Notes: generated by a model not told the origin, from the sequence alone. A stretch of 54,505 nt of DNA from Chthoniobacterales bacterium (GCA_013815325.1 JACDGM010000014.1:1-54505); one strand, 5' to 3'. Shown: positions 16,148 through 25,414, counted from the stretch's first letter. Program-made: numbers and translations.

Positions 16148-17446
16148 CTACGGCCGCGCTCTTTTGAAGTAGGTGAGCATTCCTCCGACCACACCCTCGA
16201 CGTATTCGTGGAAGATGCTCGGCCTCTTTTTCCCCGCCATCGGCCGCATTCCTTCGTAATCGCCCGCCTGCACCCGCGCGAAGACTTCCCGGCTGTTCAT
16301 CACATACGGTTCGAGATAAATCGTCGGGCAGCGATAGAGCCGCGTCGCCATCAGGTTGCGCGCGAAGATGTAGCCGCTCGCGCCGACCGGAGTGACGTTC
16401 CCGGTCTTGTATTGATACGGCGGCAGGCCGGTTGTTTTCGCCATCGTTAGGGCGATGGATTCCGCGAGATCGAGCTCCTCCGGATACGCGCGGCTCAAGA
16501 GCTTGTGCAACATCTCGCAACGCTCGTCATCCAGATCGAGCTCCGCCTGCAGATAAGAACCATTCACGAGCAGGTGAAGATGGTCCTTTTCCACCAGGGT
16601 CGGACTCGCCGGATCGCCCCAAGGCTCCGCATTGAAATGCAGGCAAAGCAACAGATCGGGCTGCAGATTGTAATTCACCAGGCTGGCGCGCCTACGAATT
16701 TCGCTGTTGCGATAAAAGAGCAGCTCCTCCTGCCAGCGCACGGTCTGTTCCTTCCGCGGGTCGGCCGGTCCGTCAAAATCTTCACGCGCATCGCTGATCC
16801 CGGCGCGCTGCAGCAATTGCAATGCGATCTGGCGGAAATCCGAGGGACGATAGGGCGTGAGCGGTTCCGCCTGTGCGCGCACGAACGAGACCTTCGCGCC
16901 TAACGACTGCAAACGTGGCGCGAGCAACTGCGCGACTTGCAGCGTCATGTCGCCCTCTTGGATGGGCGGCATCTCTTTGATCTTAAACCAGCGCTCCTCC
17001 ATTTTCGCCCAGCTGCCGCCGAGATGCCCGGGGTCGAGCGCGATGTGGACGCCGCCGAGCGGACCTGCGCCGGCTGCCTCCGGCAAGCTCGCGAGCGGCC
17101 TCCAGGGGCGGTCGAGCGGGAGGCGGTCGGCGTCGCTCTTCGCGAAGTGCAGCACGAAATAATCCTCCGTCCCTTTGTGCGTTAAAATTCGCGCTTCATC
17201 CGGCCCCACCTTGATCAGTTCATCGCTGATTCCGTGCGTGCAATAGACGTCGTTAAGGAGATGCACGAACTCGTCATGCGTAATCGTGCTCTGATATTTC
17301 TCCAGCTCCTTCCAGTCCGGTTTGCGCCCGAGGGTGCTGAGGTTTGTTGCGACTTCGTTAGGCATTTCTTCGGCGATCGCGCGCGCCGCCGGCGACAGGC
17401 TCAGGAGCAGCACGATGAAGGCGAGAGTGAGGCGGCGGGTAAACAT
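16148..17446 (-). CDS. N-acetylmuramoyl-L-alanine amidase (Amidase_3 family)
   Basis: A 432-residue periplasmic enzyme with a signal peptide (about residues 1-25, LAFIVLLLSLSPAARAIA). The zinc-amidase domain begins GGVHIALDPGHLGG (first His ligand, about residue 135) and continues through LCLHFNAEP (second His, about 270) to a C-terminal acidic motif YLEPYVMNS carrying the catalytic-type Glu. A roughly 100-residue N-terminal region is unassigned. It would hydrolyse the bond between muramic acid and the stem peptide during wall remodelling or cell separation. Monocistronic on the minus strand. It contains two copies of the genome word, at 16898 and 17355. Confidence 0.82.
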   Translation of the reverse strand: MFTRRLTLAFIVLLLSLSPAARAIAEEMPNEVATNLSTLGRKPDWKELEKYQSTITHDEFVHLLNDVYCTHGISDELIKVGPDEARILTHKGTEDYFVLHFAKSDADRLPLDRPWRPLASLPEAAGAGPLGGVHIALDPGHLGGSWAKMEERWFKIKEMPPIQEGDMTLQVAQLLAPRLQSLGAKVSFVRAQAEPLTPYRPSDFRQIALQLLQRAGISDAREDFDGPADPRKEQTVRWQEELLFYRNSEIRRRASLVNYNLQPDLLLCLHFNAEPWGDPASPTLVEKDHLHLLVNGSYLQAELDLDDERCEMLHKLLSRAYPEELDLAESIALTMAKTTGLPPYQYKTGNVTPVGASGYIFARNLMATRLYRCPTIYLEPYVMNSREVFARVQAGDYEGMRPMAGKKRPSIFHEYVEGVVGGMLTYFKRARP

Positions 17447-17483
17447 CGTCTTGGGATTTTAAAGTTTAATACGATGCTCGGCG

Positions 17484-18290
17484 ATGCTCACGATTCTTTT
17501 CCTCGGCGATGTCGTGGGCGAGCCGGGACGCAGCGCGGTGATCGCGCGCCTGGCGGAATTGAAACGTCAATGGCGACTCGATTTCGCGGTCGTAAATGGC
17601 GAGAACGCAGCCGCCGGGCGCGGCATCACGCCGCGCATTACGATCGACCTGCTGCGCGCGGGCGTCTCTGTGATCACGACGGGCGATCACATCTGGGACC
17701 AGAAGGAAATCGTGCCCTTTATCGAGACCGAGCCCCGCTTATTGCGGCCGCTCAATTACCCCGACGGCGCTCCGGGCGCAGGCACCATCGTGCTCGAGAC
17801 GGCAAAGGGGAAAATCGGCGTTATCAATGTGCAAGCGCGCACGTTCATGCAGCCGATTCTGGAGAATCCATTCCCGCTCCTCGATGCCGCGGTGGCGCAG
17901 ATGCGAGCCGAGACGCCGGTTATCATCGTCGATGCTCATGGTGAGACGACGAGTGAGAAAATTGCGATTGGCCGTTACCTCGATGGCCGCGTCTCCGCCG
18001 TACTCGGCACGCATACCCATGTGCAGACGGCCGACGAACAAATCTTCGAAAACGGCACCGCATTCCTCTGCGATGCGGGCATGTGCGGACCGGTCCGCTC
18101 CATTCTCGGGCGCGCGATAGAGCCAATCGTGGAGCGCTTTATTTCCAATCTGCCCGCTGCGTTTCCGGTGGCGCAGGGGGAAGTGCGTTTGCGCGGCGCG
18201 CTCCTCGAGATTGATGAAACAACCGGCCGCGCCCTGCGCATCACGCGAGTGGACGAACCGGGGCCGAGCACGAGCGCGCCATCCGCGTGA
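17484..18290 (+). CDS. ymdB: YmdB-family metallophosphoesterase (TIGR00282)
   Basis: A 268-residue cytoplasmic protein with all family motifs: LFLGDVVGEPGR (residues 5-16), VVNGENAAAGRGIT, TTGDHIWDQKEI, VDAHGETTSEK, and GTHTHVQTAD with the final His-Asp pair. These bind two iron or manganese ions. In Bacillus and Deinococcus the homologues hydrolyse 2',3'-cyclic AMP and control biofilm or RNA-related traits. In many genomes the gene stands next to rny, but not here. It is divergent from the amidase gene; the 37-bp gap must hold both promoters. Confidence 0.9.
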   Translation: MLTILFLGDVVGEPGRSAVIARLAELKRQWRLDFAVVNGENAAAGRGITPRITIDLLRAGVSVITTGDHIWDQKEIVPFIETEPRLLRPLNYPDGAPGAGTIVLETAKGKIGVINVQARTFMQPILENPFPLLDAAVAQMRAETPVIIVDAHGETTSEKIAIGRYLDGRVSAVLGTHTHVQTADEQIFENGTAFLCDAGMCGPVRSILGRAIEPIVERFISNLPAAFPVAQGEVRLRGALLEIDETTGRALRITRVDEPGPSTSAPSA

Positions 18291-18376
18291 TTTCCGGAAG
18301 TGGGCCGCCAGTTGCGCCGAATCTTGTTGCAACCAAACTGCCCGCGCGTCCGAATCAAATGGGGAAGACCATGATC

Positions 18377-19213
18377 ATGAAAAACTTGAATCGAAATCTA
18401 ATCATCAGCGTTTTATTCGTTGGGGCGACTCTCGCCCACGCTGATGACAAAGCCGATGCCTACAAGTACGGCAAGGAGGGGATCGAAGCCGCCAAAAACA
18501 AGGAATGGGACAAGGCGATCGATCTTTTCCAGAAAGCCGTCAAGGCGCAGCCCAAAGAAGCCAATAACTATAACAATCTCGGTCTGGCCTACAAAGGGGC
18601 CGGTAAATTGGATGAGGCGGGCAAAGCCTTTTCTGGTGCGATCGAAGCGGAACCGGGTAATTACTCGGGCTATCTGAACCGCGGAATCGTTTATACCTCG
18701 CAGAGACAATACCCGAAGGCGATTGAGGATCTCGATCGCGCGGTCAAGCTCAAATCCGATAGCGTTCCCGCGCACCGTTTCCGCGCCTTTGCCTATCTGC
18801 AAAACAAGGACTACGCCAAGGCGGTAGAAGATTACAACGTCGTCTTGAAGGAGAAGGATAACGATCTTGAAATCCTCGATCGGCGCGCGTTCGCTTTCTG
18901 GAACCTGAAAGAATACGACAAGGCGATCGCGGATTTCTCAAAGATCATCAAAGACAAGCCACAGGACAAGGAGGGCTATCTCGATCGCAGTTATGTTTAC
19001 GAATTGAAGAAGGACTACGCGAAGGGGATTGCTGACTGCGACAAGGTCCTAAGCCTCGATCCGAATAACGAAGACGCCAAAAATCGCAAAGTCCGGCTGG
19101 AGTACCAGCAGAAGAATGGAAACCCAACGCCAACCCCGACGGCTCGGCCGCGCCGCACCTTGCCGCCGGAGCCCGAGGCGACGCCGAAACCGAAACGGCC
19201 CAGCGGCCGTTAG
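18377..19213 (+). CDS. Secreted tetratricopeptide-repeat protein
   Basis: A 278-residue protein with a signal peptide (residues 1-22, MKNLNRNLIISVLFVGATLA) and about six TPR units. Examples are EAANYNNLGLAYKGAGKLDE-like and YPKAIEDLDRAVKLKSDSV; they recur every 34 residues from about residue 30 to 240. A Pro/Thr-rich tail follows (TPTPTARPRRTLPPEPEATP). GGGGAAG ends nine bases before the ATG at 18377, which decides this start over two upstream ATGs. TPR scaffolds bind peptides in complexes, here in the periplasm. No partner is identifiable in the neighbourhood. Confidence 0.8.
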   Translation: MKNLNRNLIISVLFVGATLAHADDKADAYKYGKEGIEAAKNKEWDKAIDLFQKAVKAQPKEANNYNNLGLAYKGAGKLDEAGKAFSGAIEAEPGNYSGYLNRGIVYTSQRQYPKAIEDLDRAVKLKSDSVPAHRFRAFAYLQNKDYAKAVEDYNVVLKEKDNDLEILDRRAFAFWNLKEYDKAIADFSKIIKDKPQDKEGYLDRSYVYELKKDYAKGIADCDKVLSLDPNNEDAKNRKVRLEYQQKNGNPTPTPTARPRRTLPPEPEATPKPKRPSGR

Positions 19214-19233
19214 GCGGTTGGCCTTCTGCGATC

Positions 19234-21021
19234 TTAGCGCAGGGCGGCTTCGACGTCCGACGGATCGTCGAGCAGGATCCAGGCGATCACCGAGACTGGC
19301 AGGCTTCCGTTCTTGATCAGATCATCATGGAATTGCCCGAGGCGGAAATCTTTTCCCATCTTGTCGCGGTAACGGCCTAACAATTGCATGATCTGCCATT
19401 TGCCGACGATGTAGCTGATCTTTTGCGTCGGGCTCGAAGCCGCTCCCGCCGCTTCCCCTTCCGCCGCTTCGTGATCGAGTCCGCCGGCTTCCATGAAATA
19501 CTTTACGGTCTCTTCGAAGGTCCATTTGCCGGTGTGCAAATTCACGTCCACCCCGATGCGCGCCGAGCGATAGCGCGCGAGTCTTAGCACCTGACCCTGC
19601 GAAGCGGAATCCTGCGGATAAAGCCCGGCTCGCATGAGCATCTCCTCGCCGTAAAGCGCCCACCCTTCGATGAAGACGTTGTTGCCGTTCTGCCGTCGGA
19701 TCTCGTCCTGCAAATGGTTTGCTATCGAGAGCTGGAGGAAATGCCCGGGGATTCCTTCATGTCCGAGGATCGGTCGCGGGTCTTCAATCGCCGCACGAAT
19801 GTAGAAGTTCTTCGACTCCGGGTTGTAGGTCGGAATAAAATAAAAGCCGGTCGAGTCTTTATCGTAAAGGCCAGGAGGGTTCATGAATCCTCCTGGGCTC
19901 GTTGGTTTGAAAGCTTCCGGTAACTGCCGGATTTCGAATTTGCCAAGGTAATCGGGCAACGTCACGAGATGATGCTCTTGCAGGAAGGCGATCATTTCCG
20001 CCTCGCGGCTCTCGTAGGCTTTGAGGAACGACGCCTGATCGGGCGGGATGTTCTTGCTCCGGGCCGGATCGGGATCGGCTAGTGAAGGATCGGGCAGCCA
20101 TGCTTCATAGGCGCGATATTGCGCCAGTTCCACGCGCCCGATCATTTCCACCTCGGCGGCATCGAGCGGCAGAAGAAGAACGCGGTGGAGATAGAAGTTG
20201 TAATTCGCTTCCCCCATCGGGGCGAAGGCAACCATCGACGGGAGTCTTGTCTCGAGATGATCGGCGAAGGCGTGGATCGCCTGGAGCGCGGCGTCGCGTG
20301 CCTCCACCAACTCCTTATGTTCGTTAGGCGCGAGGTCCTGGGCGAGCGTCGTCAAGCTGTCGTTGAAGAGTGGATCGATGGCGCGCGCGGAAGCGATCGC
20401 GAGCTGCGCGAAAAGTTTTACAGGTTTCTGCAAGTTCTTCTCACCCTGCCCCAGCATCGCCGGCATCGCGCGCAACCGCGCGGTCGCGGAGCGCACTCGA
20501 TTTTGCGGCGTGTCGTACTCCTTCTTCAGGAGAGAAAAGATGCCGTTGCTGCATTCGCCCACATAAGTTTGCGGATCGCGGCTCGTGGAATGCCAGACGC
20601 GGTCGTCAAAGGCCGCGCCCTCGAGTTGTGCGCGGAAGAGGATCCAATCGATGCGCTCGTCCTTGGGCCAGTTGGCCGTCTGCATGGCGTTGACCTTTTG
20701 GAGGAGGCCGCGGACGTGCTGCGCCCGCTCCGCGATTTTTGCGGGCGAATAATCCGTTAGGCGATTATCCCAGGTGTGCAATCCGGCGTCGCTACTCGCG
20801 ACGGGGTATTGCTCGTTGCGCCAATCGTAGAAATTCTGCGCTAATTTGTGCAGCGTGGCGATCTCGCCGGTTTTGCCGGGGTTGATGTTCTGTCTTGCGG
20901 TCGTGATCAGCGCTTTATCCGAGACATCGGGCGTGGGCTGCGGAGCGATTTGGGCTTTGGTTGATGGTGCCGTCCATATGCCCAGCGCTACGACGCACCA
21001 AAAGAGATTGCATGTCTTCAC
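19234..21021 (-). CDS. DUF885 family secreted zinc-peptidase-like protein
   Basis: A 595-residue protein. I use the GTG at 21021 (then KTCNLFWCVVALGIWTA) because it gives a signal peptide and leaves the palindromic repeat at 21077-21230 outside the gene. The metal-binding motif HEGIPGHFLQ (about residue 440) corresponds to the HExxH-like site of this family, with FIEGWALYGEEM (a downstream Glu) and YIVGKWQIM as further conserved segments. Members are thought to be extracytoplasmic metallopeptidases. Monocistronic; one genome word lies at 20321. Confidence 0.8.
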   Translation of the reverse strand: MKTCNLFWCVVALGIWTAPSTKAQIAPQPTPDVSDKALITTARQNINPGKTGEIATLHKLAQNFYDWRNEQYPVASSDAGLHTWDNRLTDYSPAKIAERAQHVRGLLQKVNAMQTANWPKDERIDWILFRAQLEGAAFDDRVWHSTSRDPQTYVGECSNGIFSLLKKEYDTPQNRVRSATARLRAMPAMLGQGEKNLQKPVKLFAQLAIASARAIDPLFNDSLTTLAQDLAPNEHKELVEARDAALQAIHAFADHLETRLPSMVAFAPMGEANYNFYLHRVLLLPLDAAEVEMIGRVELAQYRAYEAWLPDPSLADPDPARSKNIPPDQASFLKAYESREAEMIAFLQEHHLVTLPDYLGKFEIRQLPEAFKPTSPGGFMNPPGLYDKDSTGFYFIPTYNPESKNFYIRAAIEDPRPILGHEGIPGHFLQLSIANHLQDEIRRQNGNNVFIEGWALYGEEMLMRAGLYPQDSASQGQVLRLARYRSARIGVDVNLHTGKWTFEETVKYFMEAGGLDHEAAEGEAAGAASSPTQKISYIVGKWQIMQLLGRYRDKMGKDFRLGQFHDDLIKNGSLPVSVIAWILLDDPSDVEAALR

Positions 21022-21076
21022 GTCGCGGATCGTAAGCGGCGTGGGCTCTGCCGAAAAGCGCAAAACGAGATCTCCG

Positions 21077-21230
21077 GGGAGCACGGGCTGTCAGCCCGTT
21101 GTTCGGCGCAGGTTGCGCCGAACGGCGCGGAGCGTGGTGCCTAACGAATATCTCACGCGCACAAGTTGCGCTCCGCGCAGATGCATTTGGCTAACAGCCA
21201 AACGCGAACGGGCCGCCAGCCCGTGCTCCT
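21077..21230. repeat. Palindromic interspersed repeat (about 154 bp)
   Basis: The outer arms are inverted: GGGAGCACGGGCTGTCAG at the left against the complement of CCAGCCCGTGCTCCT at the right end. Smaller palindromes are nested inside: TTCGGCGCAGGTTGCGCCGAA, GCGCGGAGCG with CGCTCCGCGC, and TTGGCTAACAGCCAA. It fills the space between the DUF885 and S1 genes and includes a GCCTAACGA copy at 21139. It resembles non-autonomous hairpin repeats and would fold into a cruciform or an RNA stem. Confidence 0.65.
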
Positions 21231-21325
21231 CAGAAAGAGCTGCGGATTCGTTAGGGGGCTTTCGCTTCCTAATCTCGCCGGCCCCGGCCTAACGAGTCAC
21301 CTTCGGCCTCTCCGCCGCCGATGCG

Positions 21326-23005
21326 CTACTTCTTGCCTTGGCCGGGACGATAATCTTCCTCGGCCGCTTCGAAGGCTTTCTCGAGTCCGACCATGTCTTC
21401 CCCCGGACGGAGATTGTCGAACGCTTCGGATTCGCGCTTCAATTCTTCCTCCGAATAGTTTGCGGCCTTGATCGAGAGGCCAATGCGGCGCTCGACTTTA
21501 TCGACCTTGATGACGCGCGCTTCGACTTCCTGCCCGACCTTAAGCACGTCCTTCACTTTCGTGACGTGATCCTCGCTTAACTGTGAGATGTGCACGAGGC
21601 CGTCGATGTCGTCCTGCAATTGCACGAACGCCCCGAAACTGGCGAGCTTCGTCACCTTGCCGGTCACGAGATCCCCGATTTTGTATTTCGTGTCGATTTC
21701 CTTCCACGGATCGTCGCTCAGCTGTTTAAGACCGAGGCTGATTCGCTGGTTGGTTTTGTCGATGTCGATCACTTCAGCTTCGACGACTTCGTTCTTTTTA
21801 AAGACCTCCATCGGATGGTTGATCTTGCGGGTCCAACTCAAGTCGGAGACGTGGATCATGCCGTCGATGCCGTCTTCGAGTTCCACAAACGCGCCGTAGG
21901 CAGTCATGTTGCGAATTTCGCCTTTGACCCGGCTGCCAATGGTGAATTTCTTCTCGATCTCATCCCAGGGATTCACTTCGAGCTGACGCAGGCCTAACGA
22001 AATCTTCTGCTCCTCTTTGTTCACGCCGAGAACGACCGCTTCCACTTCCTGGCCGACGGTGAGAATGTCCGACGGGCGCATGATGCGCTTCGTCCAGGAA
22101 AGCTCGGAGACGTGGATGAGACCTTCGACGCCGTCCTCCAACTCCACGAAGGCACCGTAGGGCACGAGGTTGGTGATCTTGCCTTTGACGCGCTGGCCAG
22201 CCGGGAAACGCTCTTCTATCTGGTCCCACGGATTCTTCTGGGTCTGCTTCAGGCCTAACGAGACCCGCTCTTTTTCCTTATTGATGTCGAGGACGAGGAC
22301 TTCGACTTCCTGGCCGACTTTGAGCAGCTCGCTTGGGTGTCCGAGGCGGCCCCAAGTCATGTCAGTGATGTGGAGAAGACCATCCATACCCCCGAGGTCA
22401 ATGAAGGCGCCGAAGTCGGTCAGATTTTTCACCGCGCCTGTAACGCTGTCGCCGATCTTGACGCTATCCAGAAATTTCTGGCGTTTCTCGCTCCGCTCCT
22501 GCTCGATCAATTCGCGCCGGCTGAGGACGACGTTACGGCGGTCGTCGTTGATCTTGACGATCTTGAAATCATAAGTATTGCCGACGAACTGCTGGAGGTC
22601 GCGCGGCGGGATGATGTCGATTTGCGACGCGGGCAGGAAGGCTTCGACGCCGATATTCACCATAAGTCCGCCTTTGACGACGGACTTCACTTTGCCTTTG
22701 ATCAAGCCATCGCCCGCAAAGACGGCGGCGATTTTGTTCCAATTTTGGCGATACGCCGCCTTCTCCTTTGAGAGGACAACCATGCCTTCGTCGTTTTCGA
22801 GCCGCTCGAGAAGTACTTCCACCTCGTCGCCGACTTCGAGCGAATCGATCTCATCGAACTCCGCCGTCGGAATGATCCCCTCCGATTTGTAACCGATATC
22901 GACCAGGACTTCGCGGGGGCGAATTTCCAGGATGCGTCCTTTTACAATGCTGCCTTCTTTGAAGTCGGGCATCGACTTCGACATCAAATCCTGCATTTGC
23001 AACAT
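21326..23005 (-). CDS. rpsA: 30S ribosomal protein S1
   Basis: A 559-residue protein with six S1 (OB-fold) RNA-binding domains. Recurring strands are GSIVKGRILEIRPREVLVDI (domain 1, about 18-88), then VKGKVKSVVKGGLMVNI, VTGAVKNLTDFGAFIDLGG, VKGKITNLVPYGAFVELEDG, VKGEIRNMTAYGAFVELEDG and VTGKVTKLASFGAFVQLQDD. It helps mRNA bind the 30S subunit. AGGAG lies 13 bases before the ATG. In two of the repeated SLGL-type strands the SLG codons read TCG TTA GGC, i.e. the genome word (21992 and 22253), although equivalent codons in the sister repeat do not. Confidence 0.96.
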   Translation of the reverse strand: MLQMQDLMSKSMPDFKEGSIVKGRILEIRPREVLVDIGYKSEGIIPTAEFDEIDSLEVGDEVEVLLERLENDEGMVVLSKEKAAYRQNWNKIAAVFAGDGLIKGKVKSVVKGGLMVNIGVEAFLPASQIDIIPPRDLQQFVGNTYDFKIVKINDDRRNVVLSRRELIEQERSEKRQKFLDSVKIGDSVTGAVKNLTDFGAFIDLGGMDGLLHITDMTWGRLGHPSELLKVGQEVEVLVLDINKEKERVSLGLKQTQKNPWDQIEERFPAGQRVKGKITNLVPYGAFVELEDGVEGLIHVSELSWTKRIMRPSDILTVGQEVEAVVLGVNKEEQKISLGLRQLEVNPWDEIEKKFTIGSRVKGEIRNMTAYGAFVELEDGIDGMIHVSDLSWTRKINHPMEVFKKNEVVEAEVIDIDKTNQRISLGLKQLSDDPWKEIDTKYKIGDLVTGKVTKLASFGAFVQLQDDIDGLVHISQLSEDHVTKVKDVLKVGQEVEARVIKVDKVERRIGLSIKAANYSEEELKRESEAFDNLRPGEDMVGLEKAFEAAEEDYRPGQGKK

Positions 23006-23211
23006 AAACGGTGGGCGCTCCTGATGACGCGGGGATCGGTGGTTGAATCAGCGACGATAATCGCAGCTGTCCCGCAGAAAGAGCAGGGAAAGTAGCCATG
23101 TTACTTCGGCGGGTCAAATGGTGTGCACCGGAGAGGGGGCCGGAACGGCGGTTTAAAGTCCCCTCCACCCGGTTGCTTGAGCCGCTTCGACATTGCCGCG
23201 ATAGTTAGCCT

Positions 23212-23703
23212 ATGCGCCGATTCTTTTTTGCCCTTTCGCTCTCGCTGCTTTCTCTCGTCCCCGCGTTCGCTGCGCCTAACGATTCCGCGCAAGCCCAAGT
23301 CACGGAGGCGATCAAAGTGCCTAACGTTTCCGTCGTGCACCTCTGGGCGCCCTGGTGTTCGAATTGCCAGGCCGAACTTAAGAGCGGCGGCTGGACGAAG
23401 ATGGTGAAGGACAACCCTGACGTAAAATTCTTCTTCGTTTCCGTCTGGGACAGGGGTGAGGACGGGCGCGCGATCCTCGCCACGTACGAGATCGCGAATC
23501 AGCCTAACGTCACCATTCTCGCCGATCCCGGTCCTCGCGGCGCCGATCACATCAAGCAATTTGCCGGTCTGCCGCTGAGCTGGATCCCTACGACGTGGGT
23601 CTTCAAAGGCGGCGATCTGCGCTACGCGCTGAATTACGGCGAAATTCGTTTTCCCGTGTTGCAACAGTTCGTGGCCGACAGCAACTCGGGTTGGGAACAT
23701 TGA
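23212..23703 (+). CDS. Thioredoxin-like periplasmic protein
   Basis: A 163-residue protein with a signal peptide (residues 1-20, LSLSLLSLVPAFA) and a thioredoxin fold: VHLWAPWCSNCQAEL carries the redox pair CSNC (about residues 48-51), and SWIPTTWVFKGGD has the cis-proline region. It is related to the TlpA/ResA type of periplasmic thiol-disulfide proteins. It is divergent from rpsA and stands alone before rpsB. Near-copies and one exact copy of the genome word occur in it (23274, with GCCTAACGT at 23319 and 23502). Confidence 0.8.
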   Translation: MRRFFFALSLSLLSLVPAFAAPNDSAQAQVTEAIKVPNVSVVHLWAPWCSNCQAELKSGGWTKMVKDNPDVKFFFVSVWDRGEDGRAILATYEIANQPNVTILADPGPRGADHIKQFAGLPLSWIPTTWVFKGGDLRYALNYGEIRFPVLQQFVADSNSGWEH

Positions 23704-23841
23704 AGTAATCCTAACGATCAATTTGCCCGCGCGACAGCGCCTTGGCGCACAGAGGCCATCGCGAGATTGCGGTTGCCATACCTGGCCGCGTGTAGCATCT
23801 TCGCCGTCCGCTGCGCCAGGTCGGCCGGCGTTTTTTTTCCT

Positions 23842-24573
23842 ATGGCAAACCCAGTTGAACTCGTCCCCGAGCTGCTCGAAGCCGGCGTCCATTTCGGTCA
23901 CCAGACCAAACGCTGGAACCCAAAAATGAAGCCGTACATTTTCGAAAAGCGCAACGCGATCTACATCATCAATCTTGATGAAACGGTCGTGCGGCTGCAG
24001 CGCGCCACTGATTTTCTCCAGAGCGTCGCGCGACGCGGCGGCAAGATCCTTTTCGTCGGCTGCAAGAAGCAGGCGCAGGAAGCGGTCAAGGAAGCGGCCG
24101 TGGCTTGCGGCCAGTTTTACGTCAATCAGCGCTGGCTCGGCGGTACTCTCACCAATCTCACGACCATCCGCAAAAGCATTGGTCGCCTGAAGTACATCGA
24201 GGACATCGAGACTTCACCTGAGTACAAAAAGATGGGCAAACAAGAGCTGGCCGCGCTCGGTCGCGAAGGCGCGAAACTGCGCCGCAACCTCGAGGGCATC
24301 CTTGAGATGTCGCAGTTGCCTGACGCTCTAATCATCATCGACACGACTCGCGAACAAAATGCGGTCAACGAAGCGCGCCGTCTCGGCGTGCCGATTGTCG
24401 GCATCGTCGACACGAACGCCGACCCGGAAATCATCGATTACCCGATCCCGGGAAACGACGACGCCATTCGCGCCATCCGCGTAATGCTGCAAAAGCTCGT
24501 CGACGCCATCGTCTCGGCCAGCGGCGAAGCGCGTCTCCGCGAAGAAGTCGAGATGGCGGGCGTGTCCGCCTGA
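23842..24573 (+). CDS. rpsB: 30S ribosomal protein S2
   Basis: A 243-residue protein with family signatures ELLEAGVHFGHQTKRWNPKM (residues about 11-30), QRWLGGTLTNLTTI, and PIVGIVDTNADPEIIDYPIP. The ATG at 23842 (MANPVELVPEL) matches family N-termini; the longer upstream frame is not conserved. It is followed by tsf, the usual rpsB-tsf pair, with an inverted heptamer repeat in the 99-bp gap. Confidence 0.97.
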   Translation: MANPVELVPELLEAGVHFGHQTKRWNPKMKPYIFEKRNAIYIINLDETVVRLQRATDFLQSVARRGGKILFVGCKKQAQEAVKEAAVACGQFYVNQRWLGGTLTNLTTIRKSIGRLKYIEDIETSPEYKKMGKQELAALGREGAKLRRNLEGILEMSQLPDALIIIDTTREQNAVNEARRLGVPIVGIVDTNADPEIIDYPIPGNDDAIRAIRVMLQKLVDAIVSASGEARLREEVEMAGVSA

Positions 24574-24582
24574 CGGCGGAAG

Positions 24583-24658
24583 TTGAGAGATGAGAGTTGA
24601 GAGTTGAGAGACTCTGGCTCATCGGTTTTTCTCTCAACTCTCAGCTAACAACTCTCAA
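24583..24658. repeat. Inverted tandem heptamers between rpsB and tsf
   Basis: Four direct heptamers (TTGAGAG at 24583, ATGAGAG at 24590, TTGAGAG at 24597 and 24604) face four complementary heptamers (CTCTCAA at 24631, CTCTCAG at 24638, CTAACAA at 24645, CTCTCAA at 24652) across a 20-base spacer ending in TTTTT. In RNA this would be a 28-bp imperfect stem. The heptameric register resembles the short tandemly repeated sequences of filamentous cyanobacteria. It could modulate the rpsB/tsf transcript or simply be a tolerated repeat. Confidence 0.75.
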
Positions 24659-24672
24659 CTTCTCCTCCACCT

Positions 24673-25308
24673 ATGGAAATTAATCCTCAAGTCGTAAAGC
24701 AGCTCCGCGAGAAAACGAACGCGGGCATGATGGATTGCAAACGCGCCCTCACCGAGGCGGGTGGCGATCTCGAAAAAGCGGAAACGCTTCTGCGTACCAA
24801 AGGCATCGCGAGCGCGGGCAAGAAATCGTCGCGCGCAACCACGGAAGGCATCGTCGCTTCCTACATTCACCTCCAAGGCAAAGTCGGCGTGCTCGTCGAG
24901 GTCAATTGCGAGACCGATTTCGTGGCCAAGAACGAAGGCTTCCGCGCTTTCGTGAAAGACATCACGTTACACATTGCCGCGGCGCAGCCGCTCTATGTCA
25001 GCCGCGACGAAGTGCCGGCTGCGACGGTGGAATCCGAAAAGGCCATTTACGCCGCGCAGGTGAAAGGAAAACCCGAAAACGTGCTGACGAAAATCGTCGA
25101 GGGAAAACTGGACAAGTTTTACAGCACCGTCTGTTTGCTCGAGCAAGGTTTCATTAAAGATCCCGACCAGACGATCAAAGAACTGGTCGCGTCGAAAATC
25201 GCTGAGATCAGCGAGAACATCGTCATCCGGCGCTTCACTCGTTATTCGGTAGGCGAGCCGCTGTCCGGCGACGCCGCGACTGCCGAGGATTCGGCGCCCC
25301 CAGAGTAG
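24673..25308 (+). CDS. tsf: Elongation factor Ts
   Basis: A 211-residue EF-Ts. Family signatures are VKQLREKTNAGMMDCKRALT (residues 7-26), GIVASYIHLQGKVGVLVEVN and CETDFVAKNEGF. It is shorter than the 280-residue enterobacterial form and lacks part of the dimerisation region, like the compact EF-Ts of cyanobacteria and some other phyla. It exchanges GDP on EF-Tu. The start codon lies just beyond the heptamer hairpin. Confidence 0.96.
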   Translation: MEINPQVVKQLREKTNAGMMDCKRALTEAGGDLEKAETLLRTKGIASAGKKSSRATTEGIVASYIHLQGKVGVLVEVNCETDFVAKNEGFRAFVKDITLHIAAAQPLYVSRDEVPAATVESEKAIYAAQVKGKPENVLTKIVEGKLDKFYSTVCLLEQGFIKDPDQTIKELVASKIAEISENIVIRRFTRYSVGEPLSGDAATAEDSAPPE

Positions 25309-25318
25309 CTCTTTAGAC

Positions 25319-25335
25319 GCTTCGCTCTGCGAAGC
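25319..25335. terminator. Hairpin downstream of tsf
   Basis: GCTTCGC-TCT-GCGAAGC forms a perfect 7-bp stem with a 3-base loop 11 bp after the tsf stop. No T tract follows, so a classical intrinsic terminator is doubtful; it may still help end or stabilise the rpsB-tsf transcript. Confidence 0.35.
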
Positions 25336-25414
25336 GCGGGCCGAGCTTTCGATAGCTCTGACGGCAGCCACTCGCGCGCCTCCCAGAGCAAGGCGTCTGC
25401 AACATTGCGCCTTC

